Made by a program: the position numbers and the translations under genes. The notes under the pieces were generated by a model. The model saw only the letters and a list, made by a program, of their open reading frames with translations. It searched no databases and had not been told where the DNA came from. DNA of 5,480 nt from Veillonella sp. (GTDB lineage Bacteria > Bacillota > Negativicutes > Veillonellales > Veillonellaceae), in the NCBI RefSeq assembly GCF_019414865.1, contig NZ_DXLG01000107.1, positions 1 to 5,480 on the forward strand. Direction: 5' to 3'. Below are positions 1-5,459 of this stretch, in pieces. Within the stretch, counting starts at the first letter, position 1. Each line of letters begins with the position of its first letter.

Positions 1-41
1 CTATACATTCTATTATAAGGTATTCTAAGTATAAAAACTAC

Positions 42-80
42 AAAAACCCCGCCTATATCTATGATATAGACGGGGTTTTA
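42..80 (-). terminator. Rho-independent terminator of the lipoprotein-ackA operon
   Basis: An inverted repeat pairs 43-59 with 63-79 around a 3-nt loop and lies 38 bases past the ackA stop. One opposed pair (52 with 70) is C/A on the plus strand but becomes a G-U wobble in the minus-strand transcript, so the stem is fully paired only in the ackA direction. The GC-rich base (GGGG/CCCC) is followed on the minus strand by five T (46-42). The strand-specific wobble and the T-run both mark it as the ackA terminator. On the plus strand it could act weakly for any convergent gene left of the window. Confidence 0.9.
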
Positions 81-117
81 TGACTCTATTAGTCACCTAG
101 TTCAGATACGAACTATA

Positions 118-1323
118 TTATTTTTTCAAGGATGCTGTAATGCGTTGAGTATCGCGAGCAATCATGATTTCTTCGTTTGTAGGGATTACGAAGATTTTAA
201 CTTTGGAGCCTTCAGCACTGATTTCTTGTTCTTTACCGCGGATGTTGTTGCGTTCAGAGTCAATGCGAGTACCCAAGTATTCTAAACCGTTGCAGATTGC
301 ATCACGGTTACCGATACCGTTTTCACCGATACCAGCTGTGAATACGATAGCATCAACGCCACCCATAACTGCTGCGAATGCACCAATTACGCGGCGAACT
401 TTGTAATGGAACATGTTCAATGCTAATTGAGCACGTTTGTTACCATTAGATGCTGCTTCTTCGATAACACGGAAGTCATTGGACACACCAGAAATACCAA
501 GTACACCGGATTTTTTATTCATAATAGTGTCTACTTCATCGTAGTTCATGCCAGTTTTGTTCATCAAGAATGGAACGATAGCTGGGTCAATATCACCAGT
601 ACGAGTACCCATGATCAAACCAGACAATGGAGTAAAGCCCATTGTAGTATCGATGGAGCGACCACCTTTAATAGCGGATACGGAAGAACCATTACCTAAG
701 TGACATGTGATGATACGAAGATCAGACATGTGTTTACCCATCAATTCAGCGCAACGTTGTGCAACATATTTGTGGGATGTGCCATGGAAACCGTAACGAC
801 GGATGCCATAATCTTCATAGTATTCGTAAGGAAGAGCATACATGTAAGCTTCTTTAGGCATTGTTTGGTGGAATGCAGTATCGAATACACCAACTTGTGG
901 TACGTTAGGCATGATAGCTTGACAAGCTTCGATACCTTGAATGTTTGGTGGGTTATGCAATGGAGCCAATGCGCAGCATTCTTCTAATGCTTCCATAACA
1001 GCTGGAGTGATCAATACGGAGTCAGCGAATTTTTCACCGCCATGTACTACACGGTGACCAACAGCGTCGATTGCGTCCATAGACTTAATTACACCATATT
1101 CAGCATCAACTAAAATATCAAGCAAAATACGAAGAGCTTCTTTATGATTCAAAATTGGTTCAACGCGTTCTAATTTATCTGCGTTAGGACGTTTATGAGT
1201 GAAGATAGCGTCTTGATCACCAATCTTCTCAAAAAGACCTTTTGCCAATTCTGTTTCAGTTGTCATATCAAGTAATTGATATTTCAAGGAAGAACTACCG
1301 CAGTTAACTACTAATACGTTCAT
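118..1323 (-). CDS. ackA: Acetate kinase
   Basis: Cytoplasmic acetate kinase (acetate and butyrate kinase family, ASKHA fold). It interconverts acetyl phosphate + ADP and acetate + ATP, the energy-yielding last step of acetate fermentation. The 401-residue length is normal for the family. Residues equivalent to the characterised Methanosarcina active site fall at the same numbers: N7 in VVNCGSSSLKY, R91 in GHRVVHGGE, D148 in VFDTAFH, H180 in GFHGTSH, R241 in GTRTGDIDP and E384 in PTNEE. The HLGNGSS phosphate-binding loop is at 208-214. The ATG at 1323 is preceded by GAGGG (1331-1335) with a 7-nt spacer, inside the last codons of the upstream lipoprotein gene; only three bases separate that stop from this start. 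This indicates one mRNA and probably coupled translation. Asparagine codons are mostly AAC (16 of 21), unlike neighbouring tmcAL, as expected of a highly expressed gene. No pta lies in the window. Confidence 0.98.
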   Translation of the reverse strand: MNVLVVNCGSSSLKYQLLDMTTETELAKGLFEKIGDQDAIFTHKRPNADKLERVEPILNHKEALRILLDILVDAEYGVIKSMDAIDAVGHRVVHGGEKFADSVLITPAVMEALEECCALAPLHNPPNIQGIEACQAIMPNVPQVGVFDTAFHQTMPKEAYMYALPYEYYEDYGIRRYGFHGTSHKYVAQRCAELMGKHMSDLRIITCHLGNGSSVSAIKGGRSIDTTMGFTPLSGLIMGTRTGDIDPAIVPFLMNKTGMNYDEVDTIMNKKSGVLGISGVSNDFRVIEEAASNGNKRAQLALNMFHYKVRRVIGAFAAVMGGVDAIVFTAGIGENGIGNRDAICNGLEYLGTRIDSERNNIRGKEQEISAEGSKVKIFVIPTNEEIMIARDTQRITASLKK

Positions 1324-1326
1324 CGA

Positions 1327-1890
1327 TTAACCCTCTTTCTGTTGTGTAACTTGAATCTTGTTTTGAATTTCTTTGCTGATATCAGCACCTACCTGATCCT
1401 TTTCAGGATATTGGTAGACTATATTCCACAATACGCCATGATCTAAGAATACGTATTGAGAAAATCTAAATGTTTGCCCTTGAGTTGTATAGGTCACATC
1501 AAGCTTTTTAGCAGATGCGCCTTCTAAAGCTACAGACTCTTCTTTGATGGTGCCGCCAATTTTAGTAAACTCAGATTTGCTGCGGTTCACATACTCATCC
1601 ACCGTTGGCAATGGTTTATTTTCACCGGCACGCAAAGCCTCAACCTCAATCACCATATGGTCTGTAACAGATCCATAAATGTCAATTGGATACCCATCAT
1701 CAGACATATTTTTTGTGCTTTTACCCATTTCATAAGGCAAAGCAATGGTAATTTCAGATTGACCAGCACGGATAACTTGATGGCCAAAACTATATGTATC
1801 CATTACATTTGTAGAGCCACATCCCGCCATTGCTAGTAGCGCAGCACCGAGCAGAGCCCCTTGTAATGTACGTTTCCAATTTTGTTTCAT
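1327..1890 (-). CDS. Small secreted lipoprotein, possible PsbP/DcrB-like fold
   Basis: A 187-residue predicted lipoprotein, first gene of the operon with ackA. Its N-terminus has a short basic stretch (K2, K6, R7), a hydrophobic core (about 11-22) and a lipobox-like MAGC, placing the lipidated cysteine at residue 24. M at the -3 position is less usual than L. The mature part is soluble and alternates strands. The C-terminal half (AKKLDVTY at 127-134, then YVFLDHGVLWNIVYQYP at 146-162) resembles the gain-of-strand, aromatic end of PsbP/DcrB/LpqN-type domains; this is a recollection of pattern and not a search result. No catalytic motif is visible. Start choice: a GTG at 1902 is in frame but forms part of the Shine-Dalgarno GAGGT. 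The ATG at 1890 has a 6-nt spacer and gives a textbook signal peptide; the ATG at 1893 would have only 3 nt. Function is unknown. It would be lipidated by Lgt and cleaved by LspA. Confidence 0.85.
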   Translation of the reverse strand: MKQNWKRTLQGALLGAALLAMAGCGSTNVMDTYSFGHQVIRAGQSEITIALPYEMGKSTKNMSDDGYPIDIYGSVTDHMVIEVEALRAGENKPLPTVDEYVNRSKSEFTKIGGTIKEESVALEGASAKKLDVTYTTQGQTFRFSQYVFLDHGVLWNIVYQYPEKDQVGADISKEIQNKIQVTQQKEG

Positions 1891-1896
1891 CATATA

Positions 1897-1901
1897 CCTC
1901 A
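1897..1901 (-). promoter_or_regulatory. Ribosome binding site deciding the lipoprotein start
   Basis: GAGGT on the minus strand, 6 nt before the ATG at 1890. It overlaps the in-frame GTG (1902-1900), which is therefore unlikely to be the initiation codon. Confidence 0.75.
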
Positions 1902-1924
1902 CATCAATTCAGCATTTACAGTTA

Positions 1925-1930
1925 ATTATA
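1925..1930 (-). promoter_or_regulatory. Probable -10 box for the lipoprotein-ackA operon
   Basis: A perfect TATAAT reads on the minus strand, about 35 bases before the lipoprotein ATG. This predicts an mRNA start near 1918 and a 5' leader of roughly 28 nt that still contains the Shine-Dalgarno. No good -35 hexamer sits at 16-18 bp; the nearest TTG-containing match (TTGTAG) is about 20 bp away. The upstream DNA has A/T tracts that could help polymerase binding. The assignment rests mainly on the -10 box. Confidence 0.5.
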
Positions 1931-2026
1931 GCCTATAGAACAAATAAAATCTACAAAAAACTTTAGTTTTACACACATTTTTTACGTCTATTTTTTTACT
2001 ATACGGCCTCTTAAGTTCAAAATTTA

Positions 2027-2055
2027 TTTACAGTCTTTCTATGCTTTGTTACACT
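2027..2055 (+). promoter_or_regulatory. Probable sigma-A-type promoter of tmcAL
   Basis: The -35 box TTTACA (2027-2032, five of six to consensus) is separated by exactly 17 bp from the -10 box TACACT (2050-2055, four of six). TGT directly before the -10 provides an extended TGn motif. Transcription would begin near 2062, leaving a leader of about 16 nt made almost entirely of the ribosome binding site. That also argues against the upstream ATG at 2063 as the start codon. Confidence 0.6.
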
Positions 2056-2065
2056 AACACTAATG

Positions 2066-2072
2066 AAAGGAG
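2066..2072 (+). promoter_or_regulatory. Ribosome binding site deciding the tmcAL start
   Basis: AAAGGAG, a near-complete anti-16S match, ends 5 nt before the ATG at 2078. It lies inside the reading frame opened by the ATG at 2063, so that earlier ATG is an in-frame coincidence and not the start. Confidence 0.85.
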
Positions 2073-2077
2073 TCACT

Positions 2078-3271
2078 ATGAAAACCATCGGTATTATTTG
2101 CGAATACAATCCATTTCACAATGGTCATGCACATCAACTACATACATTAGCTACAAGATATCCTGATGTATTGCGCATCTGTATTATGAGTGGCTCCTTT
2201 GTACAACGTGGCGAACCAGCCCTTTTCTCAAAATTCGATCGCGCTCGTTGGGCTATTCTAGGCGGTACAGATATCGTTATCGAACTTCCTACGCTTTATT
2301 CATTAGGTAGTGCCCAACTATTTGCTTCAGGTGCCATTCAATTAATTAAATCTTTATCTATTGATATGCTGTCCTTTGGTTCTGAAACAACTGATTTAAA
2401 TCAACTCATCCATACGGCTAAGCGTATGGATTATGAAAGCACCCAAAATGAATTACGCAATTATTTAAATGAAGGCATGTCCTATAGTACAGCCTTCCGT
2501 AAAGCGCTAGGCTCCGAATCACTTAGCACACCTAATGCCTTATTAGGGCTTGAATATATTCGTGCTGCATTAAAATATTATCCAAACTTAGAATATATTC
2601 CTATTCAGCGTACATCGGATCACCATAATTACAATTTCAATCAAGAGTTACCATCCGGTACGGCATTGCGTCAACTCATCACTACGGCTAATCTCTCAGA
2701 TATGTGTTCAACACTTCAAAGTACTATTCCAACATCAATTCTAGATGATATGACCCATAGAATCACAAATGATGACTATGTCGACTACAATAGATATTAT
2801 AATATGATACATATGTTGAGTCGCCGCCTGACCGCCAATGAATTAGAGCTTTTTGTTGATTTTACTGAAGGTATTGAACACTTGTGGTTAAAAGCAGCAC
2901 AACAGCCTTCATGGGAATCTGCCATTGAGCAAATAAAATCCAAGCGCTACACCTATGCCCGTTTACAGCGCATGGGTGCCTATCTTACATTAGGCATTAC
3001 GAAAGGCTTGATAAATATCGCTATGCAAGACGGTCCTCAATACGCCAGATTACTAGCCTTTAACGACAGAGGACGTCAATGGCTGAGAACTGAACATGAC
3101 ATTCCACTCATCCAAAAATGGGCTAAAGTACCTACTCAGCTCAATAGTCTTGGAAAATCTATGCATCATATAGATACACTAGCTACAGATATACAAGCCT
3201 TATGTTTTCATAATGAAGATAAACGTATAGGGCATACAGACTATACATATACACCGCAATATATCAAATAA
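2078..3271 (+). CDS. tmcAL: tRNA(Met) cytidine acetate ligase (YlbM/TmcAL family)
   Basis: A 397-residue member of the TmcAL (Bacillus YlbM) family. The family uses ATP to activate acetate as acetyl-AMP and transfers the acetyl group to N4 of wobble cytidine 34 of elongator tRNA-Met, aiding accurate AUG decoding. The N-terminus has the Rossmann nucleotidyltransferase signature: GIICEYNPFHNGH at 5-17 includes the HxGH motif (H14, H17). Then come SGSFVQRGEPA (38-48), a DIVIELP strand (65-71), FGSE (100-103) and SGTALR (193-198), which stands where the family usually has a SATAIR-type motif. The C-terminal helical part carries the conserved KRYTYARLQRM (289-299) and LLAFNDRGR. The start is set by AAAGGAG 5 nt upstream. 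The gene is divergent from the ackA operon and convergent with pyrR. Co-location with ackA is suggestive because AckA makes this enzyme's acetate and ATP. Its codons are AT-ending (AAT for 18 of 20 Asn), fitting modest expression. Older annotations call it a nucleotidyltransferase. Confidence 0.93.
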   Translation: MKTIGIICEYNPFHNGHAHQLHTLATRYPDVLRICIMSGSFVQRGEPALFSKFDRARWAILGGTDIVIELPTLYSLGSAQLFASGAIQLIKSLSIDMLSFGSETTDLNQLIHTAKRMDYESTQNELRNYLNEGMSYSTAFRKALGSESLSTPNALLGLEYIRAALKYYPNLEYIPIQRTSDHHNYNFNQELPSGTALRQLITTANLSDMCSTLQSTIPTSILDDMTHRITNDDYVDYNRYYNMIHMLSRRLTANELELFVDFTEGIEHLWLKAAQQPSWESAIEQIKSKRYTYARLQRMGAYLTLGITKGLINIAMQDGPQYARLLAFNDRGRQWLRTEHDIPLIQKWAKVPTQLNSLGKSMHHIDTLATDIQALCFHNEDKRIGHTDYTYTPQYIK

Positions 3272-3293
3272 AAAGTATAATTGTAATTTAAGC

Positions 3294-3338
3294 AAAAAAG
3301 GGGTTACAATACAGGTTATTCCTGTATTGTAACCCCTT
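3294..3338 (-). terminator. Intrinsic terminator of pyrR, overlapping its stop and last codons
   Basis: A perfect 18-bp stem (3298-3315 with 3321-3338) closes a 5-nt loop (3316-3320). In the minus-strand transcript the stem is followed by six T (3299-3294), so it terminates pyrR. On the plus strand it is followed by TTCTTC, a poorer U-tract, but it could also serve tmcAL, whose stop is 26 bases before the stem. The pyrR stop codon lies in the loop, and the upstream arm encodes the last seven or so PyrR residues. Confidence 0.93.
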
Positions 3339-3837
3339 CTTCACCATCTAAGTCTACTACGGCAACCCGTACACTTTCAAGATGTGATGTAGGAATATTT
3401 TTACCCACATAGTCTGCACGAATCGGCAATTCACGGTGACCACGGTCCACAAGTACTGCTAATTGAATAGATTTAGGTCTACCAGATGTCATCAATGCAT
3501 TTAAAGCCGCACGAATAGTACGCCCTGTGTAAAGTACATCATCCACGAGAATGATTGTTTTCTCCGTTGTATCAATCGTACATGGTTCCCCCTCTTTTTG
3601 GCGAGCATCACGATCATCACGATACATAGCAACATTGAGTGATTCACATTCAATACGAATACCTTCAATGCGTTCGATTTCGGCCTGCAAACGTTTTGCC
3701 AAAATAACACCACGTCGTTCAATGCCTACAATAAGAGCATTAGATAAGCCTTTATTACGTTCTAGAATTTCGTGACTAATACGACGAATCGCACGCATAA
3801 TAGCATCTTGATCCATCAATAAGCGTTTCTTTTCCAT
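3316..3837 (-). CDS. pyrR: PyrR bifunctional pyr regulator / uracil phosphoribosyltransferase
   Basis: A 173-residue type I phosphoribosyltransferase of the PyrR family (about 180 residues in Bacillus). Known members bind a hairpin in pyr mRNA leaders when UMP/UTP is high and cause attenuation or block translation; many also convert uracil + PRPP to UMP. The PRPP loop ILVDDVLYTGRT is at 96-107 with the acidic pair D99-D100. The family signature DRGHRELPIRADYVGKN spans 131-147, and the N-terminal RAIRRISHEILERNKG (15-30) and VGIERRGV (37-44) also match. The ATG at 3837 follows AAGGG with a 7-nt spacer. It follows rluD by 168 bp, as in the Bacillus lspA-ylyB-pyrR order, but no pyr biosynthetic gene follows: a terminator built into its 3' end and convergent tmcAL close the unit. 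Any pyr targets must therefore be elsewhere. Whether it regulates RNA or acts only as an enzyme cannot be told from sequence. Confidence 0.95.
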   Translation of the reverse strand: MEKKRLLMDQDAIMRAIRRISHEILERNKGLSNALIVGIERRGVILAKRLQAEIERIEGIRIECESLNVAMYRDDRDARQKEGEPCTIDTTEKTIILVDDVLYTGRTIRAALNALMTSGRPKSIQLAVLVDRGHRELPIRADYVGKNIPTSHLESVRVAVVDLDGEEGVTIQE

Positions 3838-3852
3838 ATATACGCCCTTATA

Positions 3853-3870
3853 GCACAGAGTTCTCTATGC
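3853..3870 (-). promoter_or_regulatory. Small hairpin immediately upstream of the pyrR ribosome binding site
   Basis: In the minus-strand RNA, 3870-3864 (GCAUAGA) pairs with 3859-3853 (UCUGUGC) around a GAAC tetraloop. It gives seven pairs including one G-U; on the opposite strand that pair is a C/A mismatch, so the fold favours the pyrR transcript. The stem ends 3 nt before the AAGGG Shine-Dalgarno (3849-3845). It could affect translation of pyrR. It does not match the PyrR binding-loop consensus I know (UCC, NGNGA, GG core). Confidence 0.4.
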
Positions 3871-3879
3871 CCCTTTACA

Positions 3880-3906
3880 AATATAGTTAGAAGATTATTT
3901 AGTAAA
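3880..3906 (-). promoter_or_regulatory. Weak candidate promoter for pyrR
   Basis: On the minus strand TTTACT (3906-3901, four of six to TTGACA) and TATATT (3885-3880, five of six to TATAAT) are separated by 15 bp, shorter than ideal. A start near 3873 would give a leader of about 35 nt containing the hairpin at 3853-3870. The alternative is simple read-through from rluD, since no terminator is visible between the two genes. Confidence 0.3.
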
Positions 3907-3940
3907 CCACAATATAAGACAGTTATTTCATTTGCATGTA

Positions 3941-4020
3941 TTTACGTTTGTCTACGTTTGTCTACGTTTCTTTACATTTCGTTTGATTTCTTTTCATTTT
4001 TTCGCTTATTTACGCTTATC
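3941..4020. repeat. Degenerate tandem array with 10-bp period
   Basis: Eight consecutive 10-bp blocks keep a common register. The first three carry TACGTTT (blocks starting 3941, 3951, 3961) and the next three are decayed versions with ATTT at the same offset. The last two (4001, 4011) share CGCTTAT, again 10 bp apart. On the transcribed minus strand the array is purine-rich (AAACGTAGAC-like). It begins inside the final rluD codons, crosses the rluD stop (4008-4006) and fills the first part of the gap to pyrR. The unit is too short and spacerless for CRISPR. The periodicity is seen directly; any function is unknown. Confidence 0.6.
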
Positions 4021-4929
4021 TTCTCGATATGTTTTAGCAAACTCTATACATGCTTTGAAGTCATCTGGAAGAGGCGCCTCAAAATGCATACTTTCACCTG
4101 TAATAGGATGTTTTACATCTAAAGATTTAGAGTGCAATGCCTGTCCTTCAATAGGAAAATCCATACGACGGTAACCATAGAACGGATCATTAACAACAGG
4201 ATGTCCAATATGAGCAAAATGTACACGAATTTGATGTGTGCGCCCAGTCTCTAAATTACATTCAACCAAGGTTTGATGGCCAAATCGTTCAACCACGTTA
4301 AAGTGAGTGACTGCATCCTTACTATTTTCAAAGACAACAGCCATTTTCATACGATCCTTAGGATGTCTTCCAATAGGAGCTTTAATAGTACCCTTTTCTT
4401 CTACAATATTACCTTGTACTAATGCTAAATATGTCCGTTTAGCAGAATGCTCCTTTACCTGCTCCGCTAAACCTATATGAGCTGCATCATTTTTAGCAGC
4501 CATCATAACACCAGATGTATCCTTATCTAAACGGTGAACAATACCAGGTCTAATCTCACCATTAATACCGGACAAATCCTTACAATGATATAGCAATGCA
4601 TTAACAAGTGTACCCGAATAATTGCCCACCGCAGGATGAACAACCATACCACGTTGTTTATTTACAATGATAATATCATGATCTTCATACAATACATCTA
4701 AAGGAATATCCTCTGGTTTTACCTCTACAGATTCAGGCTCCGGTATCTCTACACGTACAACAGCATTTGGTGTAAGTCTAAGATTTGCTTTCCCTACCTT
4801 AGCACCTACTGTAACGTGACCACCTTTAATTAAACTTTGAATATAACTACGAGACCCTTCCATATGTTCTGTTAAGAATACATCCAGTCTCATACCGTCT
4901 TGCTCAGCATTTACAATATATTCGTTCAT
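4006..4929 (-). CDS. rluD: RluA/RluD-family 23S rRNA pseudouridine synthase
   Basis: A 307-residue pseudouridine synthase, full length for RluD-type enzymes. An N-terminal S4 RNA-binding domain (about residues 12-60, RLDVFLTEHM to VRVEIPEP) precedes the catalytic domain. The catalytic motif HRLDKDTSG is at 132-140 with nucleophile D135. Motifs NKQRGMVVHPA (90-100) and ETGRTHQIRVH (227-237), followed by GHPVVND, complete the RluA-family fold. Escherichia RluD modifies helix 69 of 23S rRNA; the Bacillus orthologue is YlyB. The exact target here is inferred only from family and position. The ATG at 4929 has GAGAGG (4936-4941) 6 nt upstream. It follows lspA by 61 bp and precedes pyrR by 168 bp on the same strand, the Bacillus order. 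The last residues (REDKRK) are encoded at the edge of the 10-bp array, so its C-terminus may vary between strains. Confidence 0.94.
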   Translation of the reverse strand: MNEYIVNAEQDGMRLDVFLTEHMEGSRSYIQSLIKGGHVTVGAKVGKANLRLTPNAVVRVEIPEPESVEVKPEDIPLDVLYEDHDIIIVNKQRGMVVHPAVGNYSGTLVNALLYHCKDLSGINGEIRPGIVHRLDKDTSGVMMAAKNDAAHIGLAEQVKEHSAKRTYLALVQGNIVEEKGTIKAPIGRHPKDRMKMAVVFENSKDAVTHFNVVERFGHQTLVECNLETGRTHQIRVHFAHIGHPVVNDPFYGYRRMDFPIEGQALHSKSLDVKHPITGESMHFEAPLPDDFKACIEFAKTYREDKRK

Positions 4930-4953
4930 CCTCTACCTCTCTATGAGTTAAGT

Positions 4954-4980
4954 ATCATATATTAATTAATTATATGTCAT
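4954..4980 (-). promoter_or_regulatory. AT-rich lspA-rluD gap with weak promoter-like sequence
   Basis: The 61-bp gap reads ATGACA (4980-4975, five of six to TTGACA), 15 bp, then TATGAT (4959-4954, five of six). A perfect TATAAT also occurs at 4974-4969 but has no good -35. The same stretch forms an imperfect AT-only inverted repeat (4956-4976). In such AT-rich DNA these matches may be chance. rluD could equally be read from an lspA promoter lying outside the window. Confidence 0.25.
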
Positions 4981-4990
4981 AATATATGAA

Positions 4991-5431
4991 TTATTTATCA
5001 TCATCTTTTAATGTAAATAAATAGTAGACTACTAAAGCTACGCCTACACAGATACCAATATCAGCAACATTAAAGATAGGCCATAAACGGAAATCAAAAA
5101 AATCTACCACACCATGAATCATGTAACGATCAATTCCATTACCAATAGCACCAGAAACTAATAAAGCAGATCCAATCTGTAAAGCCCAAGGACCTTTTGA
5201 TAAGCGCTTCCAATAATATGCACATGCGCCTAGCAAAATAACTGCTACCAGTAAGAAGAACCATCGCTGATTAGCAAGCATGCCAAATGCTGCACCGCGA
5301 TTAATAATATATGTTAAATGAAATACATTGGGTATAACCACTAAAGACTCACCTAACATAAAATGATTCATAATGTAATATTTAGTCCATTGATCTAAGA
5401 GTAACCAAAGGATTAGTATAATATAAAACAA
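4991..5431 (-). CDS. lspA: Lipoprotein signal peptidase (signal peptidase II)
   Basis: A 146-residue integral membrane aspartyl protease of family A8. It cleaves the signal peptide just before the lipidated cysteine of prolipoproteins. Four hydrophobic segments are visible at about 1-12, 57-72, 83-100 and 120-139. Conserved motifs, numbered from the TTG start, are DQWTKYY (13-19), NRGAAFG (44-50), GAIGNGIDR (94-102, catalytic D101) and FNVADIG (120-126, catalytic D124). Start choice: the frame stays open to an ATG at 5476, but that ATG is in adapter sequence. The TTG at 5431 has AAGGGAG 6 nt upstream, and its product begins directly with the first membrane helix as in other LspA proteins. None of the nine genuine codons visible upstream is ATG, GTG or TTG. 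The gene is thus probably complete despite the contig edge. The lipoprotein encoded at 1327-1890 would be a substrate. Confidence 0.95.
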   Translation of the reverse strand: MFYIILILWLLLDQWTKYYIMNHFMLGESLVVIPNVFHLTYIINRGAAFGMLANQRWFFLLVAVILLGACAYYWKRLSKGPWALQIGSALLVSGAIGNGIDRYMIHGVVDFFDFRLWPIFNVADIGICVGVALVVYYLFTLKDDDK

Positions 5432-5437
5432 GCTGTA

Positions 5438-5444
5438 CTCCCTT
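5438..5444 (-). promoter_or_regulatory. Ribosome binding site supporting the TTG start of lspA
   Basis: AAGGGAG on the minus strand, 6 nt before the TTG at 5431-5429. No ATG or GTG lies at a suitable distance, so this site decides the rare start codon. Confidence 0.75.
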
Positions 5445-5459
5445 ATAATAATATATATC

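Noticed and set aside
164..987. Plus-strand open frames opposite ackA (164-406, 427-699, 700-987)
   Set aside because: They lie antisense to a clearly coding gene and show no recognisable domain or signal. They are shadows of its codon bias.
1891..1902. GTG start giving a 191-residue lipoprotein
   Set aside because: The GTG overlaps the Shine-Dalgarno GAGGT, and the ATG at 1890 is correctly spaced.
2063..2077. Five-residue longer tmcAL start (MKGVT)
   Set aside because: These codons are the ribosome binding site itself, and the predicted mRNA begins at about this position.
3501..3775. Open frames overlapping pyrR on both strands
   Set aside because: pyrR has full family motifs in its own frame. 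The overlapping products are low-complexity and have no ribosome binding site.
3838..4005. Classic PyrR attenuator (binding loop, antiterminator, terminator) ahead of pyrR
   Set aside because: No stretch matches the UCC-NGNGA-GG binding-loop core, and no terminator hairpin with a T-run lies in the leader.
3941..4020. CRISPR array
   Set aside because: The repeat unit is 10 bp with no spacers, and no cas gene is nearby.
3932..4174. 80-residue plus-strand frame rich in F, Y and R
   Set aside because: It is produced by translating the T-rich 10-bp array and the antisense of the rluD 3' end.
4956..4976. Inverted repeat in the lspA-rluD gap as a terminator
   Set aside because: It is all A/T apart from its end bases, carries a mismatch and has no GC-rich stem, so it would not terminate well.
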